Source: Lamellibrachia columna (lineage: Eukaryota; Annelida; Polychaeta; Sabellida; Siboglinidae). Taken from it: a DNA stretch of 64,000 nucleotides. Shown one piece after another: positions 23,025-34,758 of this stretch. Positions within the stretch are counted from its first letter, which is position 1. Every line of letters begins with the position of its first letter. The stretch is from positions 20,761,257 to 20,825,256 of the forward strand of contig OY759274.1 of assembly GCA_963662155.1 (NCBI GenBank), written 5' to 3'. A model generated the notes under the pieces. It was not told the DNA's origin. It searched no databases and saw only the letters and a list, made by a program, of their open reading frames with translations. The position numbers were made by a program, and so were the translations under genes.

Positions 23025-23425
23025 GTGGGTCTACGTTAGTGTAACACAAATTAATAGCTTTTTTGGAAACAATAATGATAATGTCTTTTACAATTAAATG
23101 TATATTGCAATGTTTATGATATATTTATTTAATTGAAGTGTCGTGAATCGGTGGTATTATGGTATTCGGGGCAAATGAAACAGATAATAAAATACGGTTT
23201 ACGAGGGTCCCCAGTTTTGCACGGCAGAAACCCACTTAAAACTGTTTTCTTTTTTCATTGCATCACCGTAATGTGTTTCCAAAACTTCTTTTAGGCCGAT
23301 AGGTTGTTGGGTGTGACTTTGTGCTGTACATGCGAGTTGGACGCATCGTCATGTTAACATTGATAACAGTTTGTGTAACAACTTTGTCATTGTTTATAAT
23401 ATATTATTGTTGCTTTTCGTTGCAG

Positions 23426-23556
23426 TGTCGACATCGTCGTCGTCTTGTAGCAGGCTTAAGGTGCTGACTGGGTCAGTGGGATTGTTCGGCACCGCGGGGT
23501 CCGGCCATGGAAACAATGAAAGGTGTGCGTGGAAGATTCGTGTTACGGGAAACAAG
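23426..23556 (+). CDS. Locus 1 CUB4 A exon
   Basis: 131 bp, phase 1 to 0, acceptor TTGCAG, donor GTGAAC. A run of Ser codons precedes Cys1; Cys2 is in NERCAWKIRV. Confidence 0.88.
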
Positions 23557-23842
23557 GTGAACCTTCGCAGTTTTCATATAATATCTTTAAGCAACGTTAT
23601 GTTTGATAAAGCGTTTTACCGTTTTCCGTAATGTATGATTTTATCCACTTTAAATGCTTGTTTTTACGAGGTCCATATCACATATAAATAACAAGTATGT
23701 ATTTTTATAGTAAAGCACATGCATGTTTGAATTAGTGTATTAAATAAATAGTAACCAATATATGCTGATCGCTTCATTTCTTGCTGAAAACCGGAAACAA
23801 TTTGTGGTGAGCACACCTAGTGAGATCCCTTTATGTACACAG

Positions 23843-24068
23843 CACGTGCGGCTTCACTTCGTCGGGTTCGATTTGGAGTCACATCGTGCATGTTCGTTCG
23901 ACTCAGTGAAGGTTTATGACGGACGCACCAACAGATCACCACTGAAAGGAACGTATTGCGGCAGTAGGGTGCCAGCAGATATCACTTCTTCCGGGAGCGC
24001 CATGTTCGTGTCATTCACGTCTGACAGCTCGGTCACAAAAGCTGGCTTCAGGATCCGGTTCCAGAAAG
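23843..24068 (+). CDS. Locus 1 CUB4 B exon
   Basis: 226 bp, phase 0 to 1, acceptor CACAG, donor GTGAGA. Encodes HRACSFDSVKVYDG, YCGSR and FTSDSSVTKAGF. Open. Confidence 0.9.
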
Positions 24069-25074
24069 GTGAGACAGATGCTACGTTAATATTGTTACAC
24101 ATTTTTTTCTTAAGGGGAAACAAAAGTCAGGGTTTTGGGCCTAAGCGCCTATAAAAAATATAACGATTTGCAACTACAATTACGAATATCACGCCAGTGG
24201 TTTACCAGGAAAAGCTCGTTGAACACGCAGCATTTTATATTCATGGGCCGCGCCACGAGTCACGAGTGCCTGTAGTCGGGCGATATTCACACACCAAATG
24301 AAAATCTAATCATATTCTTGCCAATAGGATGTTGCAATGCTGTTTGCTTCCAAACTCAACTGAATTTTTAAAAAATGTGTATCAAACTAGTCTCTGACTT
24401 AACAGCGCATCTGACAAAGAATTTTCGTTAGTTGTGTATATACCCGTCGCCCTTAATATGTCACAGTGGTAATCTAGGTCAATCGATTTCTTAGAACTGG
24501 GCAGGCGCTGGCTAACACGTCAGCCCCCAGATAAAAGGAGGTTTGTTCAGAATCTCCCATTTTAAAAACAAATTCTGAGTAAACCACTGGAGCTATATTC
24601 TTGATTTTATTTGTCTATATTTATTTGTTATTAACACTTTTAACTTGCATAGCCCCAAACCATGAATTTTGTTTCGGTTTAAATAAAAAGAAGAAGACTA
24701 CTTAAAACGACATTACGGATGTATAGCGGCGACACCATTATTGATATTTCTACATGTAGCAATAAAGATGTGTTGCTTAAACGGCTCCAACGTTGTACTT
24801 TGATTAGTAATAATATCCTGTGTACAAAATGGTATTATTTTGTGTTGTATATTTACCAATTATTACGCATATGCATATGTTGCTACATTGTACTACTTCT
24901 CAGCAGTTGTCACGTCATCAACATCAACCTGCTAATTTATGTAATTGTTTGTTCAACTATGACGACAGTTTTGTGCATATGTTGTTTGCACGCTTTGACT
25001 TGTGAATGTTTACAGCAGTTGACCTTTGTATGTCAATTTTGTTTATAGTCTATGGTCGTTGTTGTCCATTGCAG
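24069..25074. other. Intron between CUB4 and CUB5 of locus 1
   Basis: About 1 kb, AT-rich, no gene seen. The part from about 24580 matches 61600-62070 of locus 2. That match shows that a deletion in locus 2 joined this intron directly to a truncated A exon. Confidence 0.55.
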
Positions 25075-25190
25075 TGTCTTGTAGCAAGCTGGAAGTAAAG
25101 ACTGGATTGGTGGGATCCCTTAACACTGGGGAATCCGGATACGAAAACTATGAGACATGTTCGTGGAAGATTCAAGTTCGCGAAAACAGG
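25075..25190 (+). CDS. Locus 1 CUB5 A exon
   Basis: 116 bp, phase 1 to 0, acceptor TTGCAG, donor GTGGGC. Encodes VSCSKLEVKTGLVGSLNTGE and ends in ETCSWKIQVRENR. Confidence 0.9.
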
Positions 25191-25570
25191 GTGGGCCGTC
25201 GCAGTATTTATTTTGTAATTTTGTTTAACCGCTTCCATGTTATATTACCCGCTTCGTCCGCATATTTTATAAGGAGGTTCATATTTACATAATCTCTGGA
25301 CGTTTAGACCAAATTAGGTGAATTAAATATATGAATTAAATTATACATACATTAAATACATTCAGGGCGGATCCTGAGTTTTTGTAGCTAATGAATAACA
25401 CCATATGCTGTTTGCTTTATTCACATTAACGACTTTTTTGACAAAACAAAAAGTAAAGTCCAAGGTAAAATATTGAAGCGGGGAGTTCCATATAAATGAG
25501 GGAACCACGAACCGTCTCTTTAGCACCATAGAAATTAATTCATGAAACAAATATACATATATGCATATGT

Positions 25571-25866
<296 letters not shown>

Positions 25867-25899
25867 AATACATATATGCATATGTATATTAATAAATAT

Positions 25900-26170
25900 T
25901 GGAAATTCTCACCAGGGGTGGGGGTTAAGAATTGCAAAGGAACCTATGTGGACGTTTGAAATAAATTACGTAACCCGGGACAGTAGGATTCGTAGTTACA
26001 TGATCTACATCAAACGTCCACCGAACGTTTCGTTAAACCGGCATATGTACGTGATTTTGGGGGCGTGACGTTGTCACTGCCCTACCAGAACTTGACTGGG
26101 CAGTGCAAGGAATCATAAGCTGTTATTGTGACTGCCTTTTTTCCCGTGTCACGCCGGGCAACTCGGCTAG
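25900..26170 (+). mobile_element. Short Helitron-like repeat, copy 2
   Basis: Related to copy 1, ending CGCCGGGCAACTCGGCTAG|T (CTAG at 26167-26170). It lies just before the CUB5 B exon, as does copy 4 in locus 2. Confidence 0.5.
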
Positions 26171-26198
26171 TATCTAGGAAAACCTTCTATGTTTACAG

Positions 26199-26424
26199 AG
26201 AATTCGGCTTCGCTTCTTCAAGTTCGACTTGGAGGAAGATTCTTCTTGCAGCTACGACTCGGTAAAGGTCTACGACGGAAGCAGCGCCAGTGCCCGATTG
26301 AAGGGAACCTACTGTGGCAGTAGGAGACCAGCAGATATCAGGTCATCGGGGAACACGATGTTCGTGACCTTCACGTCTGATAGTTCGGTGACGGGATCAG
26401 GCTTCAGGATTCAGTACTCGAGGG
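26199..26424 (+). CDS. Locus 1 CUB5 B exon
   Basis: 226 bp, phase 0 to 1, acceptor TTACAG, donor GTGAGT. Encodes DSSCSYDSVKVYDGSSASAR, YCGSR and FTSDSSVTGSGF. Open. Confidence 0.92.
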
Positions 26425-26929
26425 GTGAGTCAGAACGTAATGTTAAACCTATGTATCAATTAAACATGGTTTCTTTTTACTTTTGATTAAAACTGTCAAG
26501 TATACATAGTTATGTAGTACACAGACTGCGACCGAGAGACACAGAATTACTCCTACCAACAAATTCCGACTAAGAAATAGTGATTCTGTGCAATAAATTT
26601 TACATGCGGAAAGTTAATTATTTCATGTTAATTTTAGGAAGGGTTTGTCATTTATTATTGAGAGAATTAGTTTCAGTAATGATATCGTAACGTAAACAAC
26701 TGGATGTTTTCCAAGTGATTAACTATTGTTGCAATTAATAAATGTGACGGTCAGTAAAATCATCACGTTATCGCTCATTATTGACATTAAACTTTAAATA
26801 AATAAAACCACACTTTCCTACTTAATGCTTGTTTTATACGTTTTGATATTACATTACCATTGCAAGGTGAATGTTTTTGAAAATGCAGAATTTACCAAAT
26901 ATTAAATTACTTGGTTTTTAATTGTCCAG

Positions 26930-27490
26930 TCTAGAGTGACAACTGGACGCACTGATGACCAAGGGGAAGTGACCCAAGAACACAGCCTACTGACTGGATC
27001 CTTATTCAAATGCTGCTACTTCGAAGACGCCGCCGTTGTTAAACCGGATGTCATATATAACCGAATGTTGACCCAAAGCTAACAATGACAGTCACGCTCT
27101 AAATCCGCAAAATTTCCTAAGGTATACTATATACGTAGAGCTTTTGGACCCAGTCTTCGACACTGAAGTGGGATAATTTGCACAGAAGGCGCACGCACAT
27201 CATTGATACTAATATAGGGTTATTCCGTACAGTACGAAGTTTTGATATTTAACCGGAAGTAGTTGATGCCAACCGTGTGGTGGCGCTGACGATCACTTTG
27301 CGAAATGGCGCGGGCTTGAACGACGCAGCAACAGTATTCATTAGTTCTAAACACTATCTCATATATAACCGGATGTCACTTATAACTTATAATAATTTAT
27401 ATATATTATAATACTTTGAACGTTATACAAACATGTTTGTTTTGTATTGTGTTGTCAGTGTTTGAATAAATATATAAGTTAATCAGTTAG
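26930..27490 (+). CDS. Locus 1 terminal exon (stop at 26932) and 3' UTR
   Basis: Acceptor TTGTCCAG; the first two bases complete a Val codon, then TAG at 26932-26934. Locus 2 ends the same way (63604). An AATAAA at 27465-27470 is a plausible polyadenylation signal, so the exon end is approximate. The 3' UTR matches 63602-64000. Confidence 0.7.
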
Positions 27491-28160
27491 ATAGATCAAT
27501 TGATGTGTATTCTCTCCTTGGCCGCATCAAATTGAGCCAATATGCCAGAACTTTGATTTACGCTTGTACTAGTTCCGACAATAAAACTAATGAAGACAAA
27601 TGTTGATACTTGTATTGTGTTGTTTTAGTAGTTAGTGTGTGTTTTGTGTGTGCGTGTCTCTGCGAGTGAATTTGTGTTTATGTAAGTAAGCACAGCATTC
27701 AAATATTCTGCATTTCAAGTAAGTTTATTTGGTTGTGCGCAATATTTGTAATAGCCTCTCTTGACATGCGTTTTTTATGATTTCATTATTCTTATTATGT
27801 TGCCGTTTTTCTTCAATAATGTTTTCCAATCTATGTTTGCTATATATTGTCTTATAATTTTATTTTTTTACTTTTGTGGGCCTTTATCCTCGATTGTTTT
27901 TCATATTTATTCTCCGATTTTGCTTTCATATTAATTGGGATTTGGGTATGAGCTATGCTACCCAAAGTCGGCCTACAGGCACTCTGATATTGGAGTTAGT
28001 TTTTGTTGATAAGTCATAACCATAGCATTCTCCCAAACTCGGGATGGTTCCAAACATGTGGAGTAGATAAACAATCTTGTATTATATTTTTACATATAGT
28101 TAGTCTTTATGTCATGCACTCTCTAGCGATTTGCATTGTTCATGTACATGGCTAACATTT
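27491..28160. other. Intergenic, nothing recognised
   Basis: AT-rich sequence with short T-rich runs; no frame or repeat array that I can support. Confidence 0.5.
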
Positions 28161-28167
28161 CCTTACA

Positions 28168-28890
28168 AATATTGTCCTTACACTGTTATTCCTTATATTG
28201 TTGACCTTACACTGTTATTCCTTATATTATTGTCCTTACACTGTTATTCCTTATATTATTGTCCTTACACTGTTATTCTTTATATTATTGTCATTACACT
28301 GTTATTCTTTATATCATTGTCCTTACACTGTTATTCGTTATATTATTGTCCTTACACTGTTATTCGTTATATTATTGTCCTTACACTGTTATTCTTTATA
28401 TTATTGTCATTACACTGTTATTCTTTATATTATTGTCCTTACACTGTTATTCGTTATATTATTGTCCTTACACTGTTATTCGTTATATTATTGTCCTTAC
28501 ACTGTTATTCGTTATATTATTGTCATTACACTGTTATTCTTTATATTATTGTCCTTACACTGTTATTCGTTATATTATTGTCCTTACACTGTTATTCGTT
28601 ATATTATTGTCCTTACACTGTTATTCGTTATATTATTGTCCTTACACTGTTATTCGTTATATTATTGTCCTTACACTGTTATTCGTTATATTATTGTCCT
28701 TACACTGTTATTCGTTATATCATTGTCCTTACACTGTTATTCGTTATATTATTGTCCTTACTGTTATTCGTTATATTATTGTCCTTACACTGTTATTCGT
28801 TATATTATTGTCCTTACACTGTTATTCGTTATATTATTGTTATTATTATTGTCCTTACACTGTTATTCGTTATATTATTGTCCTTACGCA
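28168..28890. repeat. 29-bp minisatellite, about 25 copies
   Basis: Unit CCTTACACTGTTATTCGTTA plus TATTATTGT, with the pair TTATTCGT/TTATTCTT as the main variant. All three + frames stay open over several hundred bases because no unit phase contains a stop; this is not a gene. Confidence 0.96.
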
Positions 28891-28942
28891 ATTCCTTATT
28901 ATATATTCTCTTCTGGTTCTTCTTCTTCTTGCTTGTGCTCCC

Positions 28943-29395
28943 AGCATCGTTGTCATCACCGTTGTCTCCATCGTCGTCATCACCGTAGTCTCCATCGTCG
29001 TCATCACCGTAGTCTCCATCGTCGTCATCACCGTAGTCTCCATCGTCGTCATCACCGTTGTCTCCATCGTCGTCATCACCGTTGTCTCCATCGTCGTCAT
29101 CACCGTTGTCTCCATCGTTGTCATCACCGTTGTCTCCATCGTCGTCATCACCGTAGTCTCCATCGTCGTCATCACCGTTGTCTCCATCGTCGTCATCACC
29201 GTTGTCTCCATCGTCGTCATCATCATCATCACAATCAACATTATCACCATTACCAACATCAGCATCACCATCGTCAACATCGTCATCACTATCATAATCA
29301 TCATTGTCATCGTCATCATCATAATCATCGTCATCATCATCAACATCACCATCGTCATCACTATCATAATCAACATCACCACCATCACCAACACA
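28943..29395. repeat. 24-bp minisatellite grading into (ATC)n
   Basis: About 11 units of CCATCGTCGTCATCACCGTT plus GTCT (A/T variant), then a 180-bp irregular CAT/ATC-rich stretch. The minus-strand Asp/Gly-rich and plus-strand His-rich frames are artefacts. Confidence 0.95.
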
Positions 29396-29654
29396 ATGCA
29401 ATCAAAGGCTTAAGTTGGTCTGCTTGAGCCACTCGCCCGTAACCGCCCGAGTAGATGGTCAAAATTGGCAGCTTCCATTGATTACCTAGTCAGCCACAAA
29501 GGCCGCTCAGGCCTTTTATTAATCGCTAGGTGGCGTCGCCTTCACGGTGTCGCCGCCTGTATTTACATCACACAACACCATAACGCGGTTTAACGGCGAA
29601 TGAATGGTAAATAAAGTCACTGCATTGCATGTAAAATGTTGCGAAATTATTTAT

Positions 29655-29770
29655 GAATGGAGTACGTACCACAGGGACCAGCAGTATTTAATATTATCAT
29701 TACATATATACCTAAATGATAATAGCAAAGTACTGAAGATTGCGGATGGTATTTAGAAATGTTAAAAGAG
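29655..29770 (+). mobile_element. Degenerate LINE reverse-transcriptase relic
   Basis: Translation gives VPQGPAVFNIII, then stops, then KVLKIADG, resembling the GVPQGSVLGP and KFADD blocks of the CR1 ORF2 at 20550-20650. Heavily decayed. Confidence 0.5.
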
Positions 29771-31320
29771 GTTTGATCTACCATTCACGCCGTTTAAGCG
29801 CCTGGCCGTGTCGTGTCGTGTAAATATATTATTGTATTATGGAAGTATGCTATGTGACTGAATAACGTTAATTCATTGGAACACTTATATATTTCATTTT
29901 ATTGAGTGTGTCGCGAAGGTACAAGAATATTCATAACGACTGTTAAAGAGAAGCTTGACTAAGTTATTCAGCGATGAGTAATACTATGCTATTAATAGCA
30001 CTACCGGACCGGAAACAGTGCAGCATCTTCACTTTTTATGTGTGGCGTCATCAGCCAATTGAGAAGGTACACACCGAGGCCCTTTCGTTGAAGACCGTAC
30101 CGGAAGTTCGCGATATCATGCCGGAAGTCGTCGCAATGCACGTACTTTGCCTCGTCGGCGGGTTCACATTACATTTCCAGAATTATGTTGTACAAAGCAG
30201 GCATACATTGCAGTCGTACCTTAAAGAAACATATTTTGTTTTGTTTTAGTAATATCATTATTTTTATAATTATTTATACGCGCCCAATGATAAGCAGAGT
30301 TTACATGCAATACCAAAATATAAATGTACTAGTCGGCACAGATGATAATAAAGTAGAAATATTGGAATGCCAGGAGATTATGTGGAGGAAAATCTGAGTG
30401 TGTTTGGGAGTACAACATTTCAGCCTCATACATGCGAAACTGACGAAGATACGAGGGAACAAACAGACAAGCAGAAAGACAGAGTCACAAACTACTTTAT
30501 ATAGACGCACACAAGTATTCTGGCATGCACGACGAGAATGTATGTGTGCGTACGTGTGCGTGCGCGCGCGTGTGTGGAAATGTATGCATGCATGTATGTA
30601 TGTATGTATGCAAAAATATGGCTTTGTATATAAGAATATATATGTACTAGTTTACACCCACTCAAATAGGCTGACGTTGTAAAGTTTCTCAGGATGCTTG
30701 CAAAATGTGTCCTACGATTTGAGTTTCTTCAACATTTCACAGCACATTGAAGCTCCATTAACAAACAAACAAAAACGAAGGTAGTTATCTAAAGCTATTT
30801 TCTACCTGTCGGGCAAAGACGGACACAGTGAACGATGTGAGTGTTGAACCACTCTGTTGCTTTTGTTGGCCGACGAGACCACATTTACGATCCGTAAATC
30901 CGCATGCATACATTTACATAAAGAATCCATAGGATAGTGACGTATGCGCGTTATGAGTTGATTTATGAGTGAATGTTATCATCGCCAGTTGGTAGATCAG
31001 AGGCCACTGGCGCAAGGAGGCGAACATAGACAGAGGAACATAGACAGAGGCGAGTGGTTGTCGACGCCAGGGAAGCGATGTTGCCATACTGCCCCAAAGT
31101 TAGTGTATTAATATGTACGTTTGTACATTCCTCCACCGAGATGGTCACTGATATCACCAAACTGAAGAACCAGTGCGAATATTTATCTTGTGGACATCCT
31201 CTCATGGCAAGAAAACCTGTGAAGTGGCTCATCTTCCATTTCTAACGAACAACTGAATTTTATGGAAACGGCTCGACAGTGCTGAATGATAATGATGATG
31301 ATTATGTTATGCAAAGTCAT
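29771..31320. other. Intergenic, no supported gene
   Basis: Two small + frames (29974-30249 and 30398-30682) and one minus frame (30963-31232) occur, without recognisable domains, splice context or repeats. A short TG/CG and ATGT microsatellite lies at 30541-30610. Confidence 0.5.
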
Positions 31321-31322
31321 GC

Positions 31323-31437
31323 CTTCGTGTTTCCGGGGATTTGAATCTTCCATGAACAATTCTCAGTTTCCGTAAGCGGAACCAACAATGCCAAAGGACG
31401 CCGCTGGTGAAGACAACCGTTATCTGGTTGCACGTCA
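31323..31437 (-). pseudogene. Inverted CUB A-exon relic 2
   Basis: On the minus strand, ATTGTAG|TG opens VTCNQITVVFTSG, then two frame breaks, then ENCSWKIQIPGNTK. The order of Cys1 and Cys2 and the phase match the CUB A exons. The donor position reads GC rather than GT. No B exon follows. Confidence 0.7.
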
Positions 31438-31486
31438 CTACAATGGAGAATAAATGGGGAATAAATATGGCATATAAATGCCCAAC

Positions 31487-31590
31487 CTTGCTTGGAAGAA
31501 TTTTCCACGAACAACTCTTATATGTGTCCATACGGTTATCAACAGTGCCAAACGCAAGCTTGCCGTTATTGCTTTGAATATTGGCTACAT
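31487..31590 (-). pseudogene. Inverted CUB A-exon relic 1
   Basis: On the minus strand, FGTVDNRMDTYKSCSWKILP ends at a GTTGGG donor, as in the A exons of the two loci. The start with Cys1 is not recognisable. It lies 50 bases upstream of relic 2. Confidence 0.7.
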
Positions 31591-32680
31591 GACACTGTCG
31601 TTAACAATACTAGAGGAATGTCGCTAACGCGCACCCCCACTTCGTTTTTTGTCAGTAATTTTGAACATGCTGTTTAAAAATACGGTTTGCTTTTATTACG
31701 GGTACACTAATTAAACAATGTATATGCATATCAACTGATAATTATAAAAAATAAAAATTATATTAGAGAAAGAAAGAAAACAGCATCTGGGGCACTTTGA
31801 GGAAGTGTGCCCCCAAAGCGCCCCATATACTTCCCAAAAGCGCACCGACGATGCGAATAAAATTATATAGCATTTCACTGCAACTAAAGCAAACGTAAGT
31901 AGTAGGTTAGTCGTTTATAAGGATTAATTGTGGCGGCAATTTTGGTGGCAGCTAAAAATAGATGGTAGCTAAAAATAGACATTGGGAAAAACCTACATAT
32001 CGCTGACGTGGCGTTTAATTTTAATTTTAAATTCAATGAAAACCCAGGTGGAAAACCCACATATCGCTGACGTGGAGGTTATTGAGGGAACATCCAGGGA
32101 AAAAACCCATATATCGCTGACGTGGCGGTTAGTTGGGACAAACCCACTTTAAGAATTAGCAAATGAGGGGCCCATTTCAGAGGTTACTAAAAATAGCCTC
32201 GTCACTAAGATACAAAAACACGGATGAAAGCGTGCATATGAATATTTAGCAACAGTTGCATATTGTCAGTGGAATGTTGGTATCTTGTCATTAATTTTCA
32301 CATTTATGGAAATTCTGACTCGACTACAAAACAAGGAATACAGCGACACAGCTGTGGCGGACCCAAGTATGTCCACATCGGAGGGTAATTATTCGCATGC
32401 CGAAACGCGGGCATCTTAAGAAAGGAGCAAACGCAGTCGGTCGTGTGCACACACACACAATCATCTTTTAATTACATAACAATACAGATACTATCAGCTG
32501 GTAATTACTACCACTACATCGAAGCAACAAATAAGCTATGCTGTATTACAGTTTACCCTATCTCAGAGTCTTAACCCAATCAAACACGCGACAATCGTTA
32601 GCGACTAAATCGCTACCAAATGAATTGACGAAAGCGTTCATCGGTATGCCGTTACACCGAAGCAGCAAATAAGCTATGCA
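31591..32680. other. Intergenic with short degenerate repeats
   Basis: Three imperfect repeats containing ACATATCGCTGACGTGG lie at about 31995, 32055 and 32110. No gene is seen. A direct repeat around CAAATAAGCTATGC (about 32527 and 32665) sits next to the Polinton fragment's edge. Confidence 0.55.
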
Positions 32681-33007
32681 TTATTGTCCGCACACGTTAG
32701 ATAGAGGACTCTGAAGTCTCTTGGCATTGTGACTCCACTCGGAACAATGTTCGTTCAGGAACACGCGAAATGCGCCGTGTAGCGGCGGTAGTCCGTACGA
32801 GCAGAAGTATTCACCGCGTCTGTCGGCATCCACGTAGAGAGCGATCCAATGTTGACCGGGTTTATCGCCGTCGTGAGTATTGCATACGTAAGCGAACGGG
32901 AAAGCATCGATCATCGTAGGCAGTCCGTCTTTGGGTACGACGTCGCGAACGATCGAACGAGTTCGTGCATATCTCGCCAGGAGACGCGCAATCTGGCTTG
33001 TCTCCAT
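32681..33007 (-). pseudogene. Polinton/Maverick adenovirus-type cysteine protease, truncated
   Basis: A 108-codon frame with GQHWIAL (catalytic His region), an aromatic-rich EYFCSYG segment, a conserved Gln (KRLQSP) and NVCGQ with the catalytic Cys, followed at once by a stop. The spacing matches the adenain-like maturation protease encoded by Polintons. The position usually holding the acidic catalytic residue is Cys here, and the C-terminal tail is missing, so it is probably inactive. It directly follows the capsid fragment in the same direction, as in Polinton late-gene clusters. Confidence 0.72.
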
Positions 33008-33626
33008 CAGAAATCGTAGATGACGTTCCTGCTCTTGTCGATTTCAGCACCGATTCGAATTCTGCGTACACGACGACGTTGATGGTCTGTTGGAGCGCTG
33101 CAGCGAAATGCATCTCGATGCGCAGGTTGCCCTTTTGTACCAGATGGAAGCACGACCCATCACACGCGTCCGGGGTCAGGTCGAAACCAAAGAAGGTGTA
33201 CCCATCACGGAAGTCGTCACGAGTCAGACCGTTCCCTTCGTTCTGTGATACCTTGCCAATCGAGGTGAACAGGTTGAGGCAACTTCTGATGAATCGATTC
33301 TCGTCGAAATTCGGCTGGAGAGGTTTGGAGGGTACCTGTCGACCATCCACGTAAACGGCGAGGAAGTTGACGTTGTTGTGCTTGGCGTGAAACGGGTTCT
33401 TCGCGTACGAACCGTTGTACGCGTCGTTGTCGATGCAGCATAGCACCAGACGTTTCGGTAGGGTACCGAGGAACAGGTTTTCGTGCGTGTGCGACATGGC
33501 CCCTGTGGGAATGGAGTATACTTTGCAGTCGACGGAACGCAGCGGGTACTTGGCCGTGCCCTTGTCCAGTGCCTTGATGTGCGCCATCTGAACGGTCGGA
33601 TTCAGTGTGGCTTTCCTCGCGAACAT
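32862..33626 (-). pseudogene. Polinton/Maverick capsid protein, C-terminal fragment
   Basis: A 254-codon frame. The first about 205 residues (33626 down to about 33015) match my knowledge of a widespread invertebrate family, often labelled 'F54H12.2-like', that is a Polinton jelly-roll capsid protein (probably the major one). Recognisable parts are the ENLFLGTLPKRLV region, the VNFLAVYVDG region and the NVVVYAEFE end. The last 50 residues overlap the protease gene in another frame and look like read-through after loss of the normal end. Sequence upstream of 33626 is not capsid-like, so about half of the gene is missing. The piece is richer in GC than its surroundings. Confidence 0.72.
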
Positions 33627-33639
33627 GATGGCGTTGCAT

Positions 33640-34758
33640 TTTAAATTACAGAGTGTTGTACTTTCTCGTTGCCAAAATGTAATTTTTTTGGTAAATGGCC
33701 ATCAAAGATTGAATAACAGCATTGATTACTTGCTAGAAGAAAGTTTAACCATGAAAAAATTCAGTCATTGTAATTGTAATTTATATAATTATGTGTAATT
33801 GGACCCACCCCTGGCCATGTGGCACCAGCCAATCATAATAAAAACAAAATAATACAAGTGAATATTTTAAGAATAAGCAAAAAAGTAATAATTAAACAAT
33901 GTAAATCAATATGTTTGTGTCTGCATACTTTTCTAGGCTGGTGTACAAACCAATTTCAGAATCAATGTATTCAACAGTGAAATGCTGCAAAACATTGACG
34001 CCTGTTGTGCAGCATTTCTCCGCCTCCTGAAGAGGTGTCTGCCGCTTTTGGCGCCTTCGCCTCATGGTGCCACTAGATCAACCCACGTACATGAAACACA
34101 AATCATTACGTACATTCTTATTATATATGCTACCTTTTAATGTGGCATCACATACACGGGAAATGCAATGTATCACAGAAACAGATTTAATGTTGTAACT
34201 GAATATATTGATGGTCGCTAAAAATGTATTATTTACAGAATTGCAACAGTAATGCATCCTGAATGCATCTTTGCCATCCAACAGGATTTCCCAGTTAGAA
34301 TTTGTTAGTCGTTTCAGCCCATGGAGCCCTCTGATACCGGTTGTATAGATGGATGGTTTGGCCCATGCTAGCGAAAACACTTCATGATTCACCAGTCGCG
34401 CCGTTGGATGGTTCGGCCCATGGGCTGAACCTGTTATGGGCCAAAACATCCAACACCCGCCTAATCTAAGCCCTAGCACTGCTAGGTGCTATTACATAAC
34501 AATCTTGGATCGATCTCTCCCCGATATGCGTAATGTCATTGTGTATCAATGTGTATTGAATTGATGTTGAGTTACGATTTTTTATGTTATGCGAACAGCC
34601 TTATCCATGCAGAAATCAGCTTGGTTTTAACAGGTCAAACTGTAACCCATATCCTGCTCTCAATGTGAGCTTGACTTTGAGGACGCAGAATATTATTATT
34701 TTAATCCTATTTTGAGTGCACCGCCAGAACTTAGCAAATACAAACATGAAATCTATGT
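33640..34758. other. Intergenic, no supported gene
   Basis: A 133-codon minus frame (34078-34479) is present but has no recognisable domain. It overlaps a stretch with inverted GGTTCGGCCCATG-like repeats, so I do not call it. Confidence 0.45.

Noticed and set aside
28131..29427. Long Leu/Tyr-, His- and Asp-rich frames in all + frames and on the minus strand
   Set aside because: They are translations of the 29-bp and 24-bp arrays and (ATC)n; several frames overlap over the same bases.
29974..30249. 91-codon frame starting MSNTMLLIALPDRK
   Set aside because: No recognisable domain, no paralogue in the window and no splice support; could be chance in a low-density region.
31781..31850. Possible small structured RNA in the GCGCCCC-containing stretch
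   Set aside because: Only a short repeated CCCCAAAGCGCCCC-like segment is seen; no stable fold or known RNA family is apparent.
34078..34479. 133-codon minus frame with Trp- and Gly-rich start
   Set aside because: It overlaps inverted repeats and has no recognisable motif or start context.
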